Of a DNA stretch of 64,000 nucleotides, positions 52,990 through 64,000 are shown one piece after another. Each line of letters begins with the position of its first letter. The stretch's first letter is position 1. Source of the DNA: Linnemannia elongata (lineage: Eukaryota > Mortierellomycota > Mortierellomycetes > Mortierellales > Mortierellaceae); contig JAXBDG010000014.1 in assembly GCA_036320915.1 (NCBI GenBank), positions 620,001 to 684,000 of the forward strand, given 5' to 3'. Made by a program: the position numbers and the translations under genes. The notes beneath the pieces were generated by a model. It searched no databases. It had not been told where the DNA came from and was given only the letters and a program-made list of their open reading frames with translations.

Positions 52990-55607
52990 TTTATTTGAGC
53001 ACCGAGGCGGTAGAGTTCTTCAAGGTAATGGTTTCAGGAGAAGTTTGTTGGTGTGTGAGCATTGAATTTGATACATTTTGTTGTACTGAGGGTTGGTGTG
53101 AAAATGGATGTGGAAGGAGACGATGTATGTGCGCTTTTATTTCAACAGAAGGGGTAAAAAGGAGACTGATTCACTCTGTGGTACCTTTTTCTCGGGAGCG
53201 TAAGAAAGAAAAAAAAGGCGGGAACTTGAATTTTCAGCCTTGAATGAAATATGACACCTGTTGTGGCACCCTTCGCTACACTTCAGTGCAAAAAGTGTCT
53301 ACCACATACCCGCTATTGGCCCTTAATGCAAGCCTTTTCGTGGAGGTGTTACAAAGGCTTCTAAAGACGGAGGGAAGGAGATAAAGAGATCGCTGCTTAG
53401 TGTTACTGCTAATGGACTTTGTTCCTTTCGCTCGCTCTCCCCCCTCCCCCCTTTGTTTTTCGTTGCTTTTCTGCATGTTTGTGTACACTGTCTCTCCCTC
53501 TCCTTCTCTCTCCCTCTTCCTTTTCGGCCGATATGATATCAGAACAAAGCCATGGGTCGATGAGGAAATGCAAACAGAATAAGCGATAAAGGAAATGTAG
53601 ACGCTTGTATAGCCAACAAAAATGTCGTACAACGCATGGGAGGAGGAGGACAAGAGGTAGAGGGAGATTGGTGTAATGACGAACAAATATGTTTTGATGA
53701 GAGTTAAAATTTTTGTCTTTATTTGTGATGGACAGAACTGAGGCAAAGCAACAATCAACGCGTGACGGACGCGTTCGCGTTCATGCGCAGAAGGAAAAGG
53801 CGAAGAAAAATGATACCTGTTATGTGCGAGTGTCGAGGAAGAAGGCAAGAGAAACATAGAGAGAGGGAGAGAAAGTAATGAGGGTGCAGAGTCGATCGGA
53901 CGAGAAGTTGAGGGCATAAAAAAACCAAGAAGAAACGCTAATAAAGAAACACTACTAAAAATATTTGACTATTTCTCTCTTACACGACAACAAACACAAA
54001 AACAGCATAGTGTCAATGCCTCATGTAAGAATTCTAGGCCCTTCTTTCATTTTTTCTCCTCTCTCAAATGCCATCCTTTGATTTTTCCTACATGCCTTCA
54101 TTTCGCATTCCTCCTATTCACTTGCACCCCCTTGCATCAACCACCTTTACCACACATGAGAAAGCTGCTTTTTCCCTGTGACATCACCAGAATCAAGCAT
54201 TTGAGAAATTGACAGGCCCGTGGTCTCTCTTCATTTGGGAAGCATGAAGGATTGTCATGGTTAGGTTGTCGCAGTTCCGCAATCATGAAATTAACAAGCA
54301 GCATGGGTGTAAATTCTCGATCGCATGTTATTGATTGTCCTTTTTTTTCTCCTTCTTTCCTTCCCTCTTTGCAATTCTTGCGCCATGAACTGCTCGCATA
54401 GTTGATCATAATTCATCATTCCCTCATGGGCTGCTTTGAAATGATACTCTTCCAGCACCTCTGATCTTCGATTTCAGTTCGCTCTATGAACGAAACACAG
54501 CATGCCCCTCTTTTCCCGACCTATCGTTCTAACTACCCCAATTCTTTTTGGTCGATGTCGAGGGAGGCCCTTGAGATTCGCGACCCAATACCCGGTTCAA
54601 CTCGAACTGTCGGGAACGACTTGCTACAGATCGTTGAAGGGAAAGGAGAATCAGGTCAAAATACCCAAACCTTCTCGTTCTCATTCATGCCTTTCGCCCT
54701 TCTTTCTTTGATTGAGAGTCTAGAGGATATCGACCTTGGTGTCAGGAACATATCAAAGTTTATTTGCATATTACTCTATTTCATTTTTCTGATTGGTGAT
54801 CTTGATGAAAGAGGGAAAGGAGTGAGACAAAAACGAAATCGAAAAAAAAACCCCCCAAAAAATCGGAGGGCTGGGGAGACAATGAGAAAACAGAGAATTC
54901 AGGCAACTTCCAAAGAACTTCATTTTTCCCACAGAGGCGTTCAATTGAACGAACACGAACTCGGGTTTATGGGATGAATTCGTTTTCTTTAATATCACGT
55001 TCTATCCCCGTGTAAAATATTGTTGGTTCACAGTTAGAAATGGTTGGAAGGAAACAGAGCTCACAAATGTGAACTTTGGGAGTTGGATTGAACGCTTCTC
55101 TTACTTTTCTTCTTTCATTCCATATGCAAAGATGAAAGGGTGATTGGTAGAAGTAAGGAGGCGAGAGTGAGAGAGTGAGAGAGAGAGAGAGAGAGCGAGA
55201 GAAAGAGAGAGAGAAGAGTTTAAGGGGAGGTGAGAAAGAATGAACAAGAAACGACGAAGCAAGAAAGTAGAGGTCATTGGTAACAGTGACGTTAATAATG
55301 GTTTCTTACTAGTGCTATTGCCTCATGCACAGTACATTGTTCTGTACATGGATAGTAGGCAAACAATACAAGAAACAGGATAGGGATGGTGGTGGTGGGG
55401 ACGTGCGCAGCAGCAGTAACAACAAAAATCTTTGGTTTTTTTTTTTGTGCTCTCTCACCTCAACATTTACTCTTCTCTCTTACAAACCTTGTCACCCCAA
55501 TCTTTTTTTGTCACCCACACTAGCCTCTTATCCTCCCACCTCCAATACAGATAAAAAAAGTACAACAGCACTTTTATTTCACTCCTCTCTGCTACTGCTC
55601 ACTGTTG
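52990..55607. other. intergenic, 2.6 kb
   Basis: No supported gene. ORFs here are low-complexity and lack coding pattern. Holds a GA microsatellite (about 55165-55214) and purine/pyrimidine-rich stretches. Confidence 0.5.
55165..55214. repeat. GA-rich microsatellite
   Basis: gagagtgagagtgagagaga-type dinucleotide tract, interrupted. Confidence 0.85.
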
Positions 55608-58007
55608 CTAGACGATGGTGGTGCGAGCATAACGGACCTTGTTGAGACAAAGCTCTCGCAAGACCGTCAAAAGTGTCACCTGAGGAACCAGTCTCTGCTT
55701 GAACTCGTCTCCAAACTTCCATCCATCCTCCCCCTCGTCGTCATCGCTGAGTGACACTGTGCTTGAAGAGATCGACGACGTTGAGGAACAGGTTGAGACG
55801 GAGGCACTTCTTGAACGAGATCGTCGCCATGTTGTTTTCCTAATTGCTGTTGGTGGGGGAGGTGAGAGGTCGGCAGAGTTTGATTGTGATGAAGATCTTG
55901 ATTTTGAGGAAGAGGACGAGGCGGATGCTGAACATGAGGAAGACGTTTCAGAGGACGAGGAAGATCCAGATGATGTCGAAGCACAAGAAGACGTCCGGGA
56001 CATAACTTGAGAGGATGAAGTGTTGCCGATCGCTAAAGAAGAGGGGCCCTCTGTCAAGTTGGACATCGAAGAAGACTCTCTCAAAGGAGACGAAAAGCAA
56101 GAGGACGAGATCGACGGCGGTGAAACAAGCGACGATCCATCTGGGATAAGAGCCCAATCGACCCCCTCCTCGCCATCCAATAAATTGGTCATCCTGTCTG
56201 CTGCTTCTCTTCCAGAATCCTGGACTGCCCTACTGCTTCCAGGTTCAGTAACTAATGCTGTCGACCTTGATATCTGCATCCTGGAAATCGTTTTGGGTGA
56301 GGGTAGAACAGAGTAAAGTGATACCAAAGAAGGCGAAGGAGACGGAGACGGATATGAGGAACCCATCGAGATGGGGGTGGCGACAACCGATTTGGGAGAA
56401 CTGCTTCCCGCTGACGCCGCTGGTCTGGTCCGCTTGGTGGGTCTCTTCTTCGCAGCCCTCGATGCAGATGCAGCAGGCGATGAAGCACATGATCCAGAAC
56501 TGGTGGTCCTGCGAGGGGTTTTCCTCTTCCTTGTTGATGTGGACGGAGGTGAAGCGGGCATCGAAATATGACCCAGCGACAAGACTTCCAGTCCCAGACA
56601 AGCCCAAGGCCGAGCAAACAAAGCCATAGCCTCCTCCATACAAATCCACTTTTCGTCGCTAGTCAGTCGAAAGACCCGCAGGTTGCTGCAGTGGGTCAAG
56701 ATCCTTGCCGCATTGACAATATCCTGCGACTGTCCCGACCCGTCATGCATCGATTCCTCACTCTCGTCCCAGTACGAGTGCTTGGCCAATGCTCCGATCC
56801 CATGATCCAAAATGTCCAACTCAAATAAGCCTCCTTCTCCCGTTGTTGTGTTTCCTGCTGACACTAATGCCCCTCCTTGCAGCCCAAATCCTGCTGTCCC
56901 TCCGCCTCCTCCGCCACCACCTCCATCATGTGGATGTTGGTGCGGGTACCTGCGCCGAATACACAAATCGACTGCAACAAGCGTCCTGCTCTTACAAATC
57001 AACGTATCCGTCAACATCCTCCCCAAAGTCGAAATCTCGGCTCCGAAAGAGGTCAATCTCTCCGCACTCTCTGCTAACGCTGCCAGCTCAAAGTCCTGCA
57101 AGGTATTAAACCGATCGATCCCAAAACAATATCCTGCCGTAAACTGAATCGACTGCAGCTCTGGACAAAACACCCTCAGGGTCGAACTCAGCTTGAGCAA
57201 ATCCCGTCCTTGTCGTCGTCCGGCACCTCCTGCGACAGCATCATCATCCGTCGGTCCCCAAGTCCCCAAGAACGAGATCCGTCGGAGGTTGGGACAGAAT
57301 CGGGTCAAGTCGTTCAGAACAGCACACCGACTGTTGACAGAGAGATACCCTAGCGCAATTTCCTCAAGGGATGACATCGTCGACAGCCCATCCAGTTCTG
57401 TGATCCCGTCCACAGAACTAAGGCTCAACCGCAACAAGCCCGGACTACCATTGAGAACAGATGCCAATGATCGACCAACAAGACTGCAGTTGGAGAGACA
57501 GAGATCTCTCAGTTGCGCCATCCTTGCCAGAGCCATGAACTGTTGATCTGTCAGCGGTCGCCCTAATCCTGTCCATGTCAGATGTTGAAGGGCCGGGTTG
57601 GCGTCAAGGAAGGGCACGGCCCACTCGTGCTGCTGCGAGATGATGAGCTGCTGCAGATGGGTTGAGAAGAACGGGCCCTGGTGATACTGTCCGATGGGAT
57701 CACGAAAGATGCGAAAATAGACGCTGGCCTTTTGGAGGACTCGGAGGGGTACATAGCGCATAAGGGCTCCGTCATAGTACCGCCAGAGAACTGGGATTAG
57801 AATCCGCCGCCAGGCCTGACAGACGGCGGTGCAGGCGAGAAGATCCTTAGGGGCAAAGAGGGTGACAGGGATGGTGTTGAAGGTGAAGCTACCGGTGTAA
57901 GGGTCGGGGAGGATAGTGCGTCGACAAAGAGGGATCTGCTGACCGACCATGACGACGATCTCTGGGATTACGAGCGGGTTGAGACCTGGTGGAATAAAGT
58001 CGGGCAT
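55608..58007 (-). CDS. large F-box/LRR protein with Ser-rich insert, 799 aa
   Basis: Single-exon gene. The F-box is set back from the N-terminus: LNPLVIPEIVVMVGQQI, a 30-residue insertion, then FAPKDLLACTAVCQAWRRIL and LWRYYDG. LRRs follow (LQHLTWTGLGRPLTDQQF, LRDLCLSNCSLVGRSLASVL, LLRLSLSSVDGI, LRRISFLG). A run of eight glycines sits near residue 370. From about 485 to 765 the protein is Ser/Thr/Pro-rich and charged, with a basic patch (RKRKTPRRT), long Ser runs and an acidic SDDDEGEDGW, then a final LRR-like end (LLTVLRELCLNKVRYA). The disordered block is unlike the other F-box genes here and could be a phosphorylation platform (inference). Intact from ATG 58007. SCF substrate unknown. Confidence 0.85.
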   Translation of the reverse strand: MPDFIPPGLNPLVIPEIVVMVGQQIPLCRRTILPDPYTGSFTFNTIPVTLFAPKDLLACTAVCQAWRRILIPVLWRYYDGALMRYVPLRVLQKASVYFRIFRDPIGQYHQGPFFSTHLQQLIISQQHEWAVPFLDANPALQHLTWTGLGRPLTDQQFMALARMAQLRDLCLSNCSLVGRSLASVLNGSPGLLRLSLSSVDGITELDGLSTMSSLEEIALGYLSVNSRCAVLNDLTRFCPNLRRISFLGTWGPTDDDAVAGGAGRRQGRDLLKLSSTLRVFCPELQSIQFTAGYCFGIDRFNTLQDFELAALAESAERLTSFGAEISTLGRMLTDTLICKSRTLVAVDLCIRRRYPHQHPHDGGGGGGGGGTAGFGLQGGALVSAGNTTTGEGGLFELDILDHGIGALAKHSYWDESEESMHDGSGQSQDIVNAARILTHCSNLRVFRLTSDEKWICMEEAMALFARPWACLGLEVLSLGHISMPASPPSTSTRKRKTPRRTTSSGSCASSPAASASRAAKKRPTKRTRPAASAGSSSPKSVVATPISMGSSYPSPSPSPSLVSLYSVLPSPKTISRMQISRSTALVTEPGSSRAVQDSGREAADRMTNLLDGEEGVDWALIPDGSSLVSPPSISSSCFSSPLRESSSMSNLTEGPSSLAIGNTSSSQVMSRTSSCASTSSGSSSSSETSSSCSASASSSSSKSRSSSQSNSADLSPPPPTAIRKTTWRRSRSRSASVSTCSSTSSISSSTVSLSDDDEGEDGWKFGDEFKQRLVPQVTLLTVLRELCLNKVRYARTTIV

Positions 58008-61000
58008 GTCTGGGCTGTTGGTGATAGGGTATGTGTTCGTCTTTGGGGGATTTTTTTTTTTTTTTTAGTTTCGAAGGTGAGAGTCAGGGACGAGTACAGT
58101 GAATGTGATTTTAAAAGTTGAGTATGAGGGAGGAGAGTGAGTGAAAGATGAAGGGAAGAGGGGGAGGAGTAGCTGAGGGAAACTTGACTGCAGAGGCGCA
58201 GGAGAGGAGTAGTGATCAATCAATAGGATGATGAAAAGAGGTGGAAAGGAAAAAAAAAAGATCCGGTATCAACAATCGCGTTGACTGAGTGTGGTTATTG
58301 TTATTGTTCCTGTTGGTGGTGTGAATGTGTGTATCCTTTGGGTGACTTGAAATGCTCTATGGTTCTGTCAATTTGGTGCAAGGTCATTGTTATGAAAGAA
58401 GAAAGAGGAGAAGGAAGGTGAAAAAAGTGCTTGGCGGTGAGAGGTTCTTTTTATACGGAGAAGGAGAAGGGGAGGTGGATCGAGGCCTTGGGTTCTGTCA
58501 GAGTAGAACAGTGATTAAAGGACGGAGTGAATGAGGAACAGTGGCAATTTGGTTTGGGTTGATTGGATACCACTGGACTCAATGGCTGTATAATCAAGGT
58601 AAGAAGAGAAGCGCAAGACAAAAGGCAAAGGCGGAAGACCAAAAGTTACAAGGACAAAACAAAAGACACAAGAGAAAAGGAAGGAAGGGCTAAAAGGGCA
58701 ATCACGCAGCACAAGAGAAGGATTGGATGGATGGAGAAAGTGGTGTTTGAAAGACAACTCAAGACAACTCAAGACAACAGCAATAAACACTATTCAATGA
58801 CAGATGGTCATTATCCACCACGCCTAGCCCCCTTCTCAGTCAATGCACATTCAAATACATAAAATGTTGCATTTCAGGGCGGGAAAACCGGTTATTGCAA
58901 ACGACTATTAACGGAAAGAGAGCGAGGGAGTAGCAGATACAACTTTCTCTTCCTTTTCGTTCCTATGGGTGGCTGATCCTGTATTGTCTACTCCATGCCA
59001 TCATCTCTTTCTCGTTTCTAAAGTCGCACAACGATCAGTTTCCCTGACGGAGGGAGAGAAAGAAGGAGGACAAGGGCAAAGAAGGGGTAAAAAGATAATA
59101 ACAATAATAATAAGAGGATTGGGCATATGGCCTCATTGTGGGCATTGAGAAGTGGAATATGTCTCATAAGAAAAAAGAAGGAACTCGACCGGAACTGACA
59201 ACTGTGCAGTTGATTGTTCGAGGGGGCGTGTTAGTATGTCTAGACTATGACAGCGTGTGTCCGCGACAAGAGAGAGAAAGAGAGGTGAGGACAAAGACGG
59301 CAAAAGGGAATGCGCAAACGAAAAACTAATTCACACGAAAGAACAGACGAGGGCGTTTCGTGACCCAAAAACTTCGATCGCCATGCTCCTTCTTGGTCTC
59401 TGCTCTTCATGCTGCAGCTTGCAAACCAACGTACAACAAACGCAAAGGGATAGACGGAGTCTTACATGAACTTGGCACGCACAAACATATGTCATCCCAA
59501 ACCAATCTTTATTTTCTCACTATTGGTTCTGCTGCTAGCTCGCGTTTTGTCCCCTTACTTCTGTACCCACAATCTCGCTAACACCAAAGGCCCCGATTCA
59601 AACGACTAGCGAGTGCCCAAAAGAAACACAAGATATAACTGATGATTAGTATTCCATTAGAATCGGCGACCAGCAAACTGCGAGGTTAGTCAAGAAAAAA
59701 GATATCATTCATTAAGCAGGGGATGGAGAAGGACTGACAGGTCTCTCCACCATCTATTTTGTGAATTTATCTGCCGAATCGGGCGGGGGCATCGAAGACC
59801 AGGGCTCTCCTCAATCTCAATGACCAGCTTTTCGCCCATACTGCTCATATTATTTCATCACTCCTTTACACCGTCCACCACCCACGCACTTCCTTCCCCT
59901 GCCCTGTGACAGGACAATCAATCACTCAATTGCCTGAGCATAATCTTCTCCTTTAATTCTACTCCAACACTATTCATTCGCCTCAAACGTTCTTTATACT
60001 TGTACGTTGTTTTTTTCTTTGTGTTTCTGCCAATAGTATTCATGGCCTGCTAGACCCGCAAATACGCGTTAAATCTAATCAGGTTCCTCCGCCCATGCCT
60101 GCCGCTTTAAATCATTTTTTATTTTGTTGATCCTCGAGCTCGAGGGAGAAGACTGCTTCGTCGTCGGGATAGAGGGAGAGGGTGGGGGATTTGTAGTAGA
60201 GCAGTAGCTGTGGTGGAAAGAACGGAGAAAAGGGGGTAGGTAAGGAGGAGAATAATAAACAGGCAGAAAGAAATACCAGCAGAAGTGAATAAAAAGGAAT
60301 GAGCCGACAGACAGATAGATTGGCAGAGAAAGAGAGAGAGAGAAAGAGAGAGAGAGAAAGAGAGAGAGTGCGTGTATGTGAAATAGACACACATGTACAG
60401 GTTTGCTGTGTAGAAACACATATAGATGGATAAAGTGATCGACGCTTTTTTTTTTTTTTTTTTTTTTTTTTTTTGTCCCCTGTCTCTGTGACCGGACGAC
60501 GATCGCTGACCTCGCCCATCTCTTATCAATGATTTTTTTTTTCTTTTTTTTCTCGCAACCATGAAATTTCGAAAACAAAAAGACGGCTTCTCCCCTTCTT
60601 CATTCCCCTCCCTAATGCGAGTCATTGTGAAGAAAGAGAGAAAGTCGACATAGATCGAAAAGAGGTATCTACTTTGTATGAACATGGAGAATAGGCAGAC
60701 TAGGGTAGTTCGATCTGGAACATTTGTCAAATGCAGAATGAATAAGGAACTCTCAAGGAGGATGTACCTACATCGACAATTATCGCCGAAAGATAGGTCA
60801 CGATGCTCAAAAAAAAGGGACAGGGACCACCTCTTTGTCCTTGTACCAATTTCAGTTTGCTGTCATACCCTTGACTACTTTCTCCCCCATCACGGCGTTT
60901 CTTTTTTCTCAGTCCTCTGAAGTTGCAGTACAAAGATCTCGATCCGTTTGAACAAAAATGCAAAAGAAGTATATTTACAAGAAAAGAGCGCTAAAGCGTT

Positions 61001-61144
61001 TTCGGTAAGGAATAAAAAAGTGCGAAATGGCTGAGTGGCTACTCTGTTGCTTCAGGGGTGAGGGACAAAAATATATAACCCCACCCATAATTAATTAATA
61101 TCTAGAAAAAAAAGGTAGCGTTTACATACTCCTTGATAGCTGCT
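58008..61144. other. intergenic, 3.1 kb
   Basis: No gene supported on either strand. Contains a 10-bp repeat (ctcaagacaa, about 58749-58780), GA-rich tracts (60325-60367), a T29 run (60446-60474) and, at 59603-59618, sixteen bases almost the same as the Helitron 3' end at 38621. Part near 61140 must be the 3' end of the vigilin transcript. Confidence 0.5.
60446..60474. repeat. T29 homopolymer
   Basis: Twenty-nine T in a row in non-coding DNA. Confidence 0.9.
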
Positions 61145-64000
61145 TTAAGCGCGCTTCTCAGAGCTGTTAACGATGCGAAGAATGGCAACCTTGGCCTTCT
61201 CGACGCCCTCCTTGGGTCCGGTAATGGTGATCAACTCTTCGCCGCGAGCAATCTTGGTTGAAGTTCCAGACTCGGCCTCGATCTGCTTAATGTTGTTACC
61301 GCCCGAACCAATGATCAATCCGTGGTAGGTCGTAGGAACGCGGATCTTGAGGACGTGGGTAGAGGCGCGAGCCTTCTCCAACAAGCCCTGGAGGTGCTTC
61401 TCAACAGCCTCGCAGGCAGTCTCGGTACCCTGCAACTGGACAGTGTACTGGGCCTCATCATCCTCCTCAGAAGGTCCAGACAAGTCGTACAACTCCCAAG
61501 AGAGACCGTCAGTCAATCCGTGAGTGACCTGGTCCTCATCGGCATCGATGCGCTTGCTGGCTCCATTGTTGTTGCGGCCACCCTCGCCGCGGGGCAAGAC
61601 AACGACAACATTGAACTCGTTGCGGTACTTCCAGACACCATCGCCAAAGACAGCCTGGCGGTGACGCTTGGGAATGCTGAAGGAGCGGCTGGCAGAGCTC
61701 TTGATCCTGGCCTCCAGGTCGACCTTGGCCTTCTCGCAGTTCTCACGGAGACCCTTGATGGTGACACGCTCGTTGTCAGTAGTAGCCTCGCCCTCCTTCT
61801 TGTTCTTGTTGTTGGGGAACTGGATGCGGACGTTGTGGCGGTTCTCGATCGCCTTGACGTGCGAGAACTGGGGTCCAATGACCTGGCGGTGCTGGGAAGC
61901 GGGGATCTGGATCGTAACGGTGGTCCAGCTGTCCTGCTCGGCGACCATGGCCAACATCTCGGCCTTAATCTTCTCGACAATAGTCTTGTCTCCCTTCAAC
62001 AGGACGGCGTTGTTGTTGCTCTGGAACTTAACCAAACCAGCCTGGGCAGACATCTCCGACGGGCCACCAGCCTTGGCAATGATCTCACGCAAGGTCGATC
62101 CACCCTGACCAATCAAGATCTTGTGGTGCTTGTTGTTGATCTCGACGAGTTCTTCAACCTGCGACTTTTGGGCCTCAATGATCTCGTGGATGGCCTTCTG
62201 GGCCTGCTTCAAGCCGGCCTTGGAGCCGTTGATGACCAAGCGAACCTCGGCCTTCTCGTCAGAGTCGGTCGAGCGACGAATGTCAATGCGGGTCTGGGAC
62301 GATTCCTGGATCTCGTTGATCTTGGCTCCGCTGCGTCCAACAATATGAGGCAACATCTTGGGCTCGACGACCAACTCGAGGGTGTTGTTGTTCTCCTTCT
62401 CGTAGTCGAGCAACTCGAGGAGCTCCTCCTTGGCACCCTGGACGCCCTTCTTGCCTCCGCTAACCAAGACAACGTTCAGCTTGGACTGGTCCTCATCATC
62501 CTCCAAATCGGCAGCCTTGGGGAACTGAATGCGAACTCCGTACTTCTCCTCGAGGCGGCGAACATAGTGGCCCTTGGCACCGATCAAGGCGCTGTGGTGG
62601 ACAACAGGGATGTTGAGCTTGGCGACAGTGGCATCGGCAATTTGCTCAACCATCTTGATGATGGTCTCCTTGGCAGTCTCGACGTTCTTCTTGACTCCCT
62701 GGATAGTGACCTCCATGGTCTCGTTGCCAGTCTTCTTCTTGGTCTTGTCGTCAGCACCGGCGGCACGGTCGTTCAAGTCAAACTTGACCTGGAACTGCTC
62801 CGTCAACTTGTTGATGTTGGCACCTCCCTTTCCGATGACGTGAGGAGAAGCAGTGGCCGGGATGTCAAAGGTAACGGTATAAGAGTTCATGACCTGCTGG
62901 TGCTTGGTCTCCTCGACCAAGGCAAGGATCTCGCGAGCGACACGCTCAACCTCATCCTTGGGTCCCTTGATGACGATCGAGTCCTCAGTCAAGGCGGGGG
63001 TACCAGCCTTCTTGGTAGCATCAGCCGAGCCAGCGCGGGGAAGACCAAGACGGACAGAGGTGGTGGGCTCAAGACCCATGATGGCGTTCAAAGTCGATCC
63101 CTTGGTTCCAATAACATTGCGGTGGAGACGGGCAGGGACAGAGAGAACCTTGGTGCTGAAATCGGTGGCGTCGTTGGCGAGCTTGTCGACCTCCTGCTTG
63201 GCAGCCTCCAAAGCGGCGCGGATCTTGGTAACATCCGAAGCATCAACGCCCTCCTGGACCTCGAAGACGAGGATGATCTCGTGCGAGTCACTGTTCGAAT
63301 CGGGGACAATGACCTCGACACCGTGGGCCTCACGGAGACGGTTAATGTTCTGGCCCTTGCGACCAACAATGTGACGGTGCAAGAGGGGCTCGACCTGGAC
63401 AGTGTCAAAGAGAACGGGGGTCATGGCCTTGACAGCCTCCTGGACCTTGGCACGAGCAGCCTCAACCTCGGAGCGGGACTTGGCAACAATCTCGATGGTG
63501 ACAGCAGTCTGGCCCTCGGTTCTGGGGACGCTGATCTGGACGCCCTCGTGGTCCTGCTCGATCTTGCGCAACTTGTTGCGGGCGCTCAAGTACTTGGTGA
63601 CGTGACGGGCGTGCTCGGTCTTGCTCTTGCCGGCGACGGGCTTGTGGACGACGGTGACATCGACAGACTCGACCTGCGAGCTGTTGGCCTTCTCCATGAT
63701 CAAGGTCAAGGCAGGGATCAACTCGGCCTCGGGTCCGCGAACAACAATCGAGTCGGAGGTAGAGTCGACAGGGGGGATCTCGATGGTGCATCCGGTGGCG
63801 GCGTGGATCTCGTTAATGTGGACACCCTTGGTGCCGACCAAGAAGCGGTGCTGGCGCTTGGGGATGTTAATGGTCATGACACGGGTGGTGCGCTCGATCT
63901 CCCTATAGTGGTCTTCGATGCGCTCGATGGCCTTGCGAATGCTCTTGCGGTCACCTTGGATGACGATGGCAGTGTCCTTGGCATCCTCGTCGTCTTCGTC
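61145..64000 (-). CDS. vigilin/Scp160-type multi-KH RNA-binding protein, partial
   Basis: Cytoplasmic, ribosome- and ER-associated RNA-binding protein built of tandem KH domains. The frame is open from the window edge (ERIEDHYREIERTTRV upstream of the first repeat shown) to the stop at 61145-61147 (SSEKRA-stop), with no intron. About eleven KH repeats are visible. Intact GxxG loops: GTKG, GRKG, GTKG, GKGG, GAKG, GRSG, GQGG and, last, GSGG. Divergent repeats lack the loop (one near GKSKTEHARH, one with GPQFSH, one with FGDGVWKY), as is usual in vigilins. Typical hallmark: IIGSGGNNIKQIEAESGT. The N-terminal repeats lie beyond 64000. Codon use is strongly biased (GTC, AAG, CTC), suggesting high expression. 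Gene symbol left open because yeast SCP160 and animal HDLBP names are both used. Confidence 0.93.
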   Translation of the reverse strand, partial: DEDDEDAKDTAIVIQGDRKSIRKAIERIEDHYREIERTTRVMTINIPKRQHRFLVGTKGVHINEIHAATGCTIEIPPVDSTSDSIVVRGPEAELIPALTLIMEKANSSQVESVDVTVVHKPVAGKSKTEHARHVTKYLSARNKLRKIEQDHEGVQISVPRTEGQTAVTIEIVAKSRSEVEAARAKVQEAVKAMTPVLFDTVQVEPLLHRHIVGRKGQNINRLREAHGVEVIVPDSNSDSHEIILVFEVQEGVDASDVTKIRAALEAAKQEVDKLANDATDFSTKVLSVPARLHRNVIGTKGSTLNAIMGLEPTTSVRLGLPRAGSADATKKAGTPALTEDSIVIKGPKDEVERVAREILALVEETKHQQVMNSYTVTFDIPATASPHVIGKGGANINKLTEQFQVKFDLNDRAAGADDKTKKKTGNETMEVTIQGVKKNVETAKETIIKMVEQIADATVAKLNIPVVHHSALIGAKGHYVRRLEEKYGVRIQFPKAADLEDDEDQSKLNVVLVSGGKKGVQGAKEELLELLDYEKENNNTLELVVEPKMLPHIVGRSGAKINEIQESSQTRIDIRRSTDSDEKAEVRLVINGSKAGLKQAQKAIHEIIEAQKSQVEELVEINNKHHKILIGQGGSTLREIIAKAGGPSEMSAQAGLVKFQSNNNAVLLKGDKTIVEKIKAEMLAMVAEQDSWTTVTIQIPASQHRQVIGPQFSHVKAIENRHNVRIQFPNNKNKKEGEATTDNERVTIKGLRENCEKAKVDLEARIKSSASRSFSIPKRHRQAVFGDGVWKYRNEFNVVVVLPRGEGGRNNNGASKRIDADEDQVTHGLTDGLSWELYDLSGPSEEDDEAQYTVQLQGTETACEAVEKHLQGLLEKARASTHVLKIRVPTTYHGLIIGSGGNNIKQIEAESGTSTKIARGEELITITGPKEGVEKAKVAILRIVNSSEKRA

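Noticed and set aside
54486..54977. 163-aa ORF starting with ATG
   Set aside because: No domain, low-complexity basic end, no splice or conservation clue; likely chance.
60075..60730. Three overlapping minus-strand ORFs of 135-203 aa
   Set aside because: Made of poly-Lys, Ser/Leu and similar runs from T and GA tracts; no coding character.

Overview
The window is nuclear DNA of a filamentous fungus. Genes are split by short introns (about 55-115 nt, GTAAGT-type donors), intergenic DNA is full of homopolymer and purine tracts, and large F-box/LRR paralogs are abundant. A complete animal-type FANCD2, a half-size ABCA-like transporter and a multi-KH vigilin, together with this F-box expansion, point to an early-diverging lineage. 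Mortierellomycota (Mortierella and relatives) is my best guess; this is inference from gene content, not from a marker gene.

Layout. 1-1720 (-): cytosolic acetyl-CoA acetyltransferase (ERG10), C-terminus outside the window. 2727-4217 (+): decayed F-box/LRR gene. 4423-6000 (+): intact F-box/LRR gene. 6199-13044 (+): FANCD2 in 21 exons with a long acidic tail. 13133-14956 (-): F-box/LRR gene. 15424-16017 (+): unknown protein. 17595-21121 (+): ABCA-like half transporter with a GC-AG intron. 22731-23058: near-perfect fold-back repeat. 23162-24919 (-): F-box/LRR gene. 25552-26637 (-): unknown proline-rich protein. 27120-28853: PIF/Harbinger locus, with a 3' scrap of transposase and an apparently intact Myb/SANT-like partner gene. 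29236-31141 (+): second decayed F-box gene. 32006-33571 (-): membrane protein of unknown function, whose upstream side is occupied by a 2.3 kb complex satellite.

37-46 kb is a transposon zone. A decayed Helitron Rep-Hel helicase (-) retains a textbook 3' terminus at 38624. Two non-autonomous Helitrons (42429-44142 and 44143-46201) lie directly head to tail at one A-T target; each has a TCTCTACTA 5' end, a hairpin and a CTAG 3' end, and carries an array of short palindromes.

46567-61144: F-box/LRR gene (+), low-complexity 215-aa protein (-), 67-aa protein (-), a tandem pair of unknown paralogs of which one is broken (-), a large serine-rich F-box/LRR gene (-), then about 3 kb without a gene. 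61145-64000 (-): vigilin/Scp160-type KH protein, running off the window.

The genes do not form a pathway. The housekeeping genes (ERG10, FANCD2, ABC transporter, vigilin) sit between fast-evolving F-box/LRR genes (five intact, two dead) and mobile elements. No rRNA, tRNA or CRISPR array was seen. The most unusual feature is the tandem Helitron pair with its palindrome arrays.
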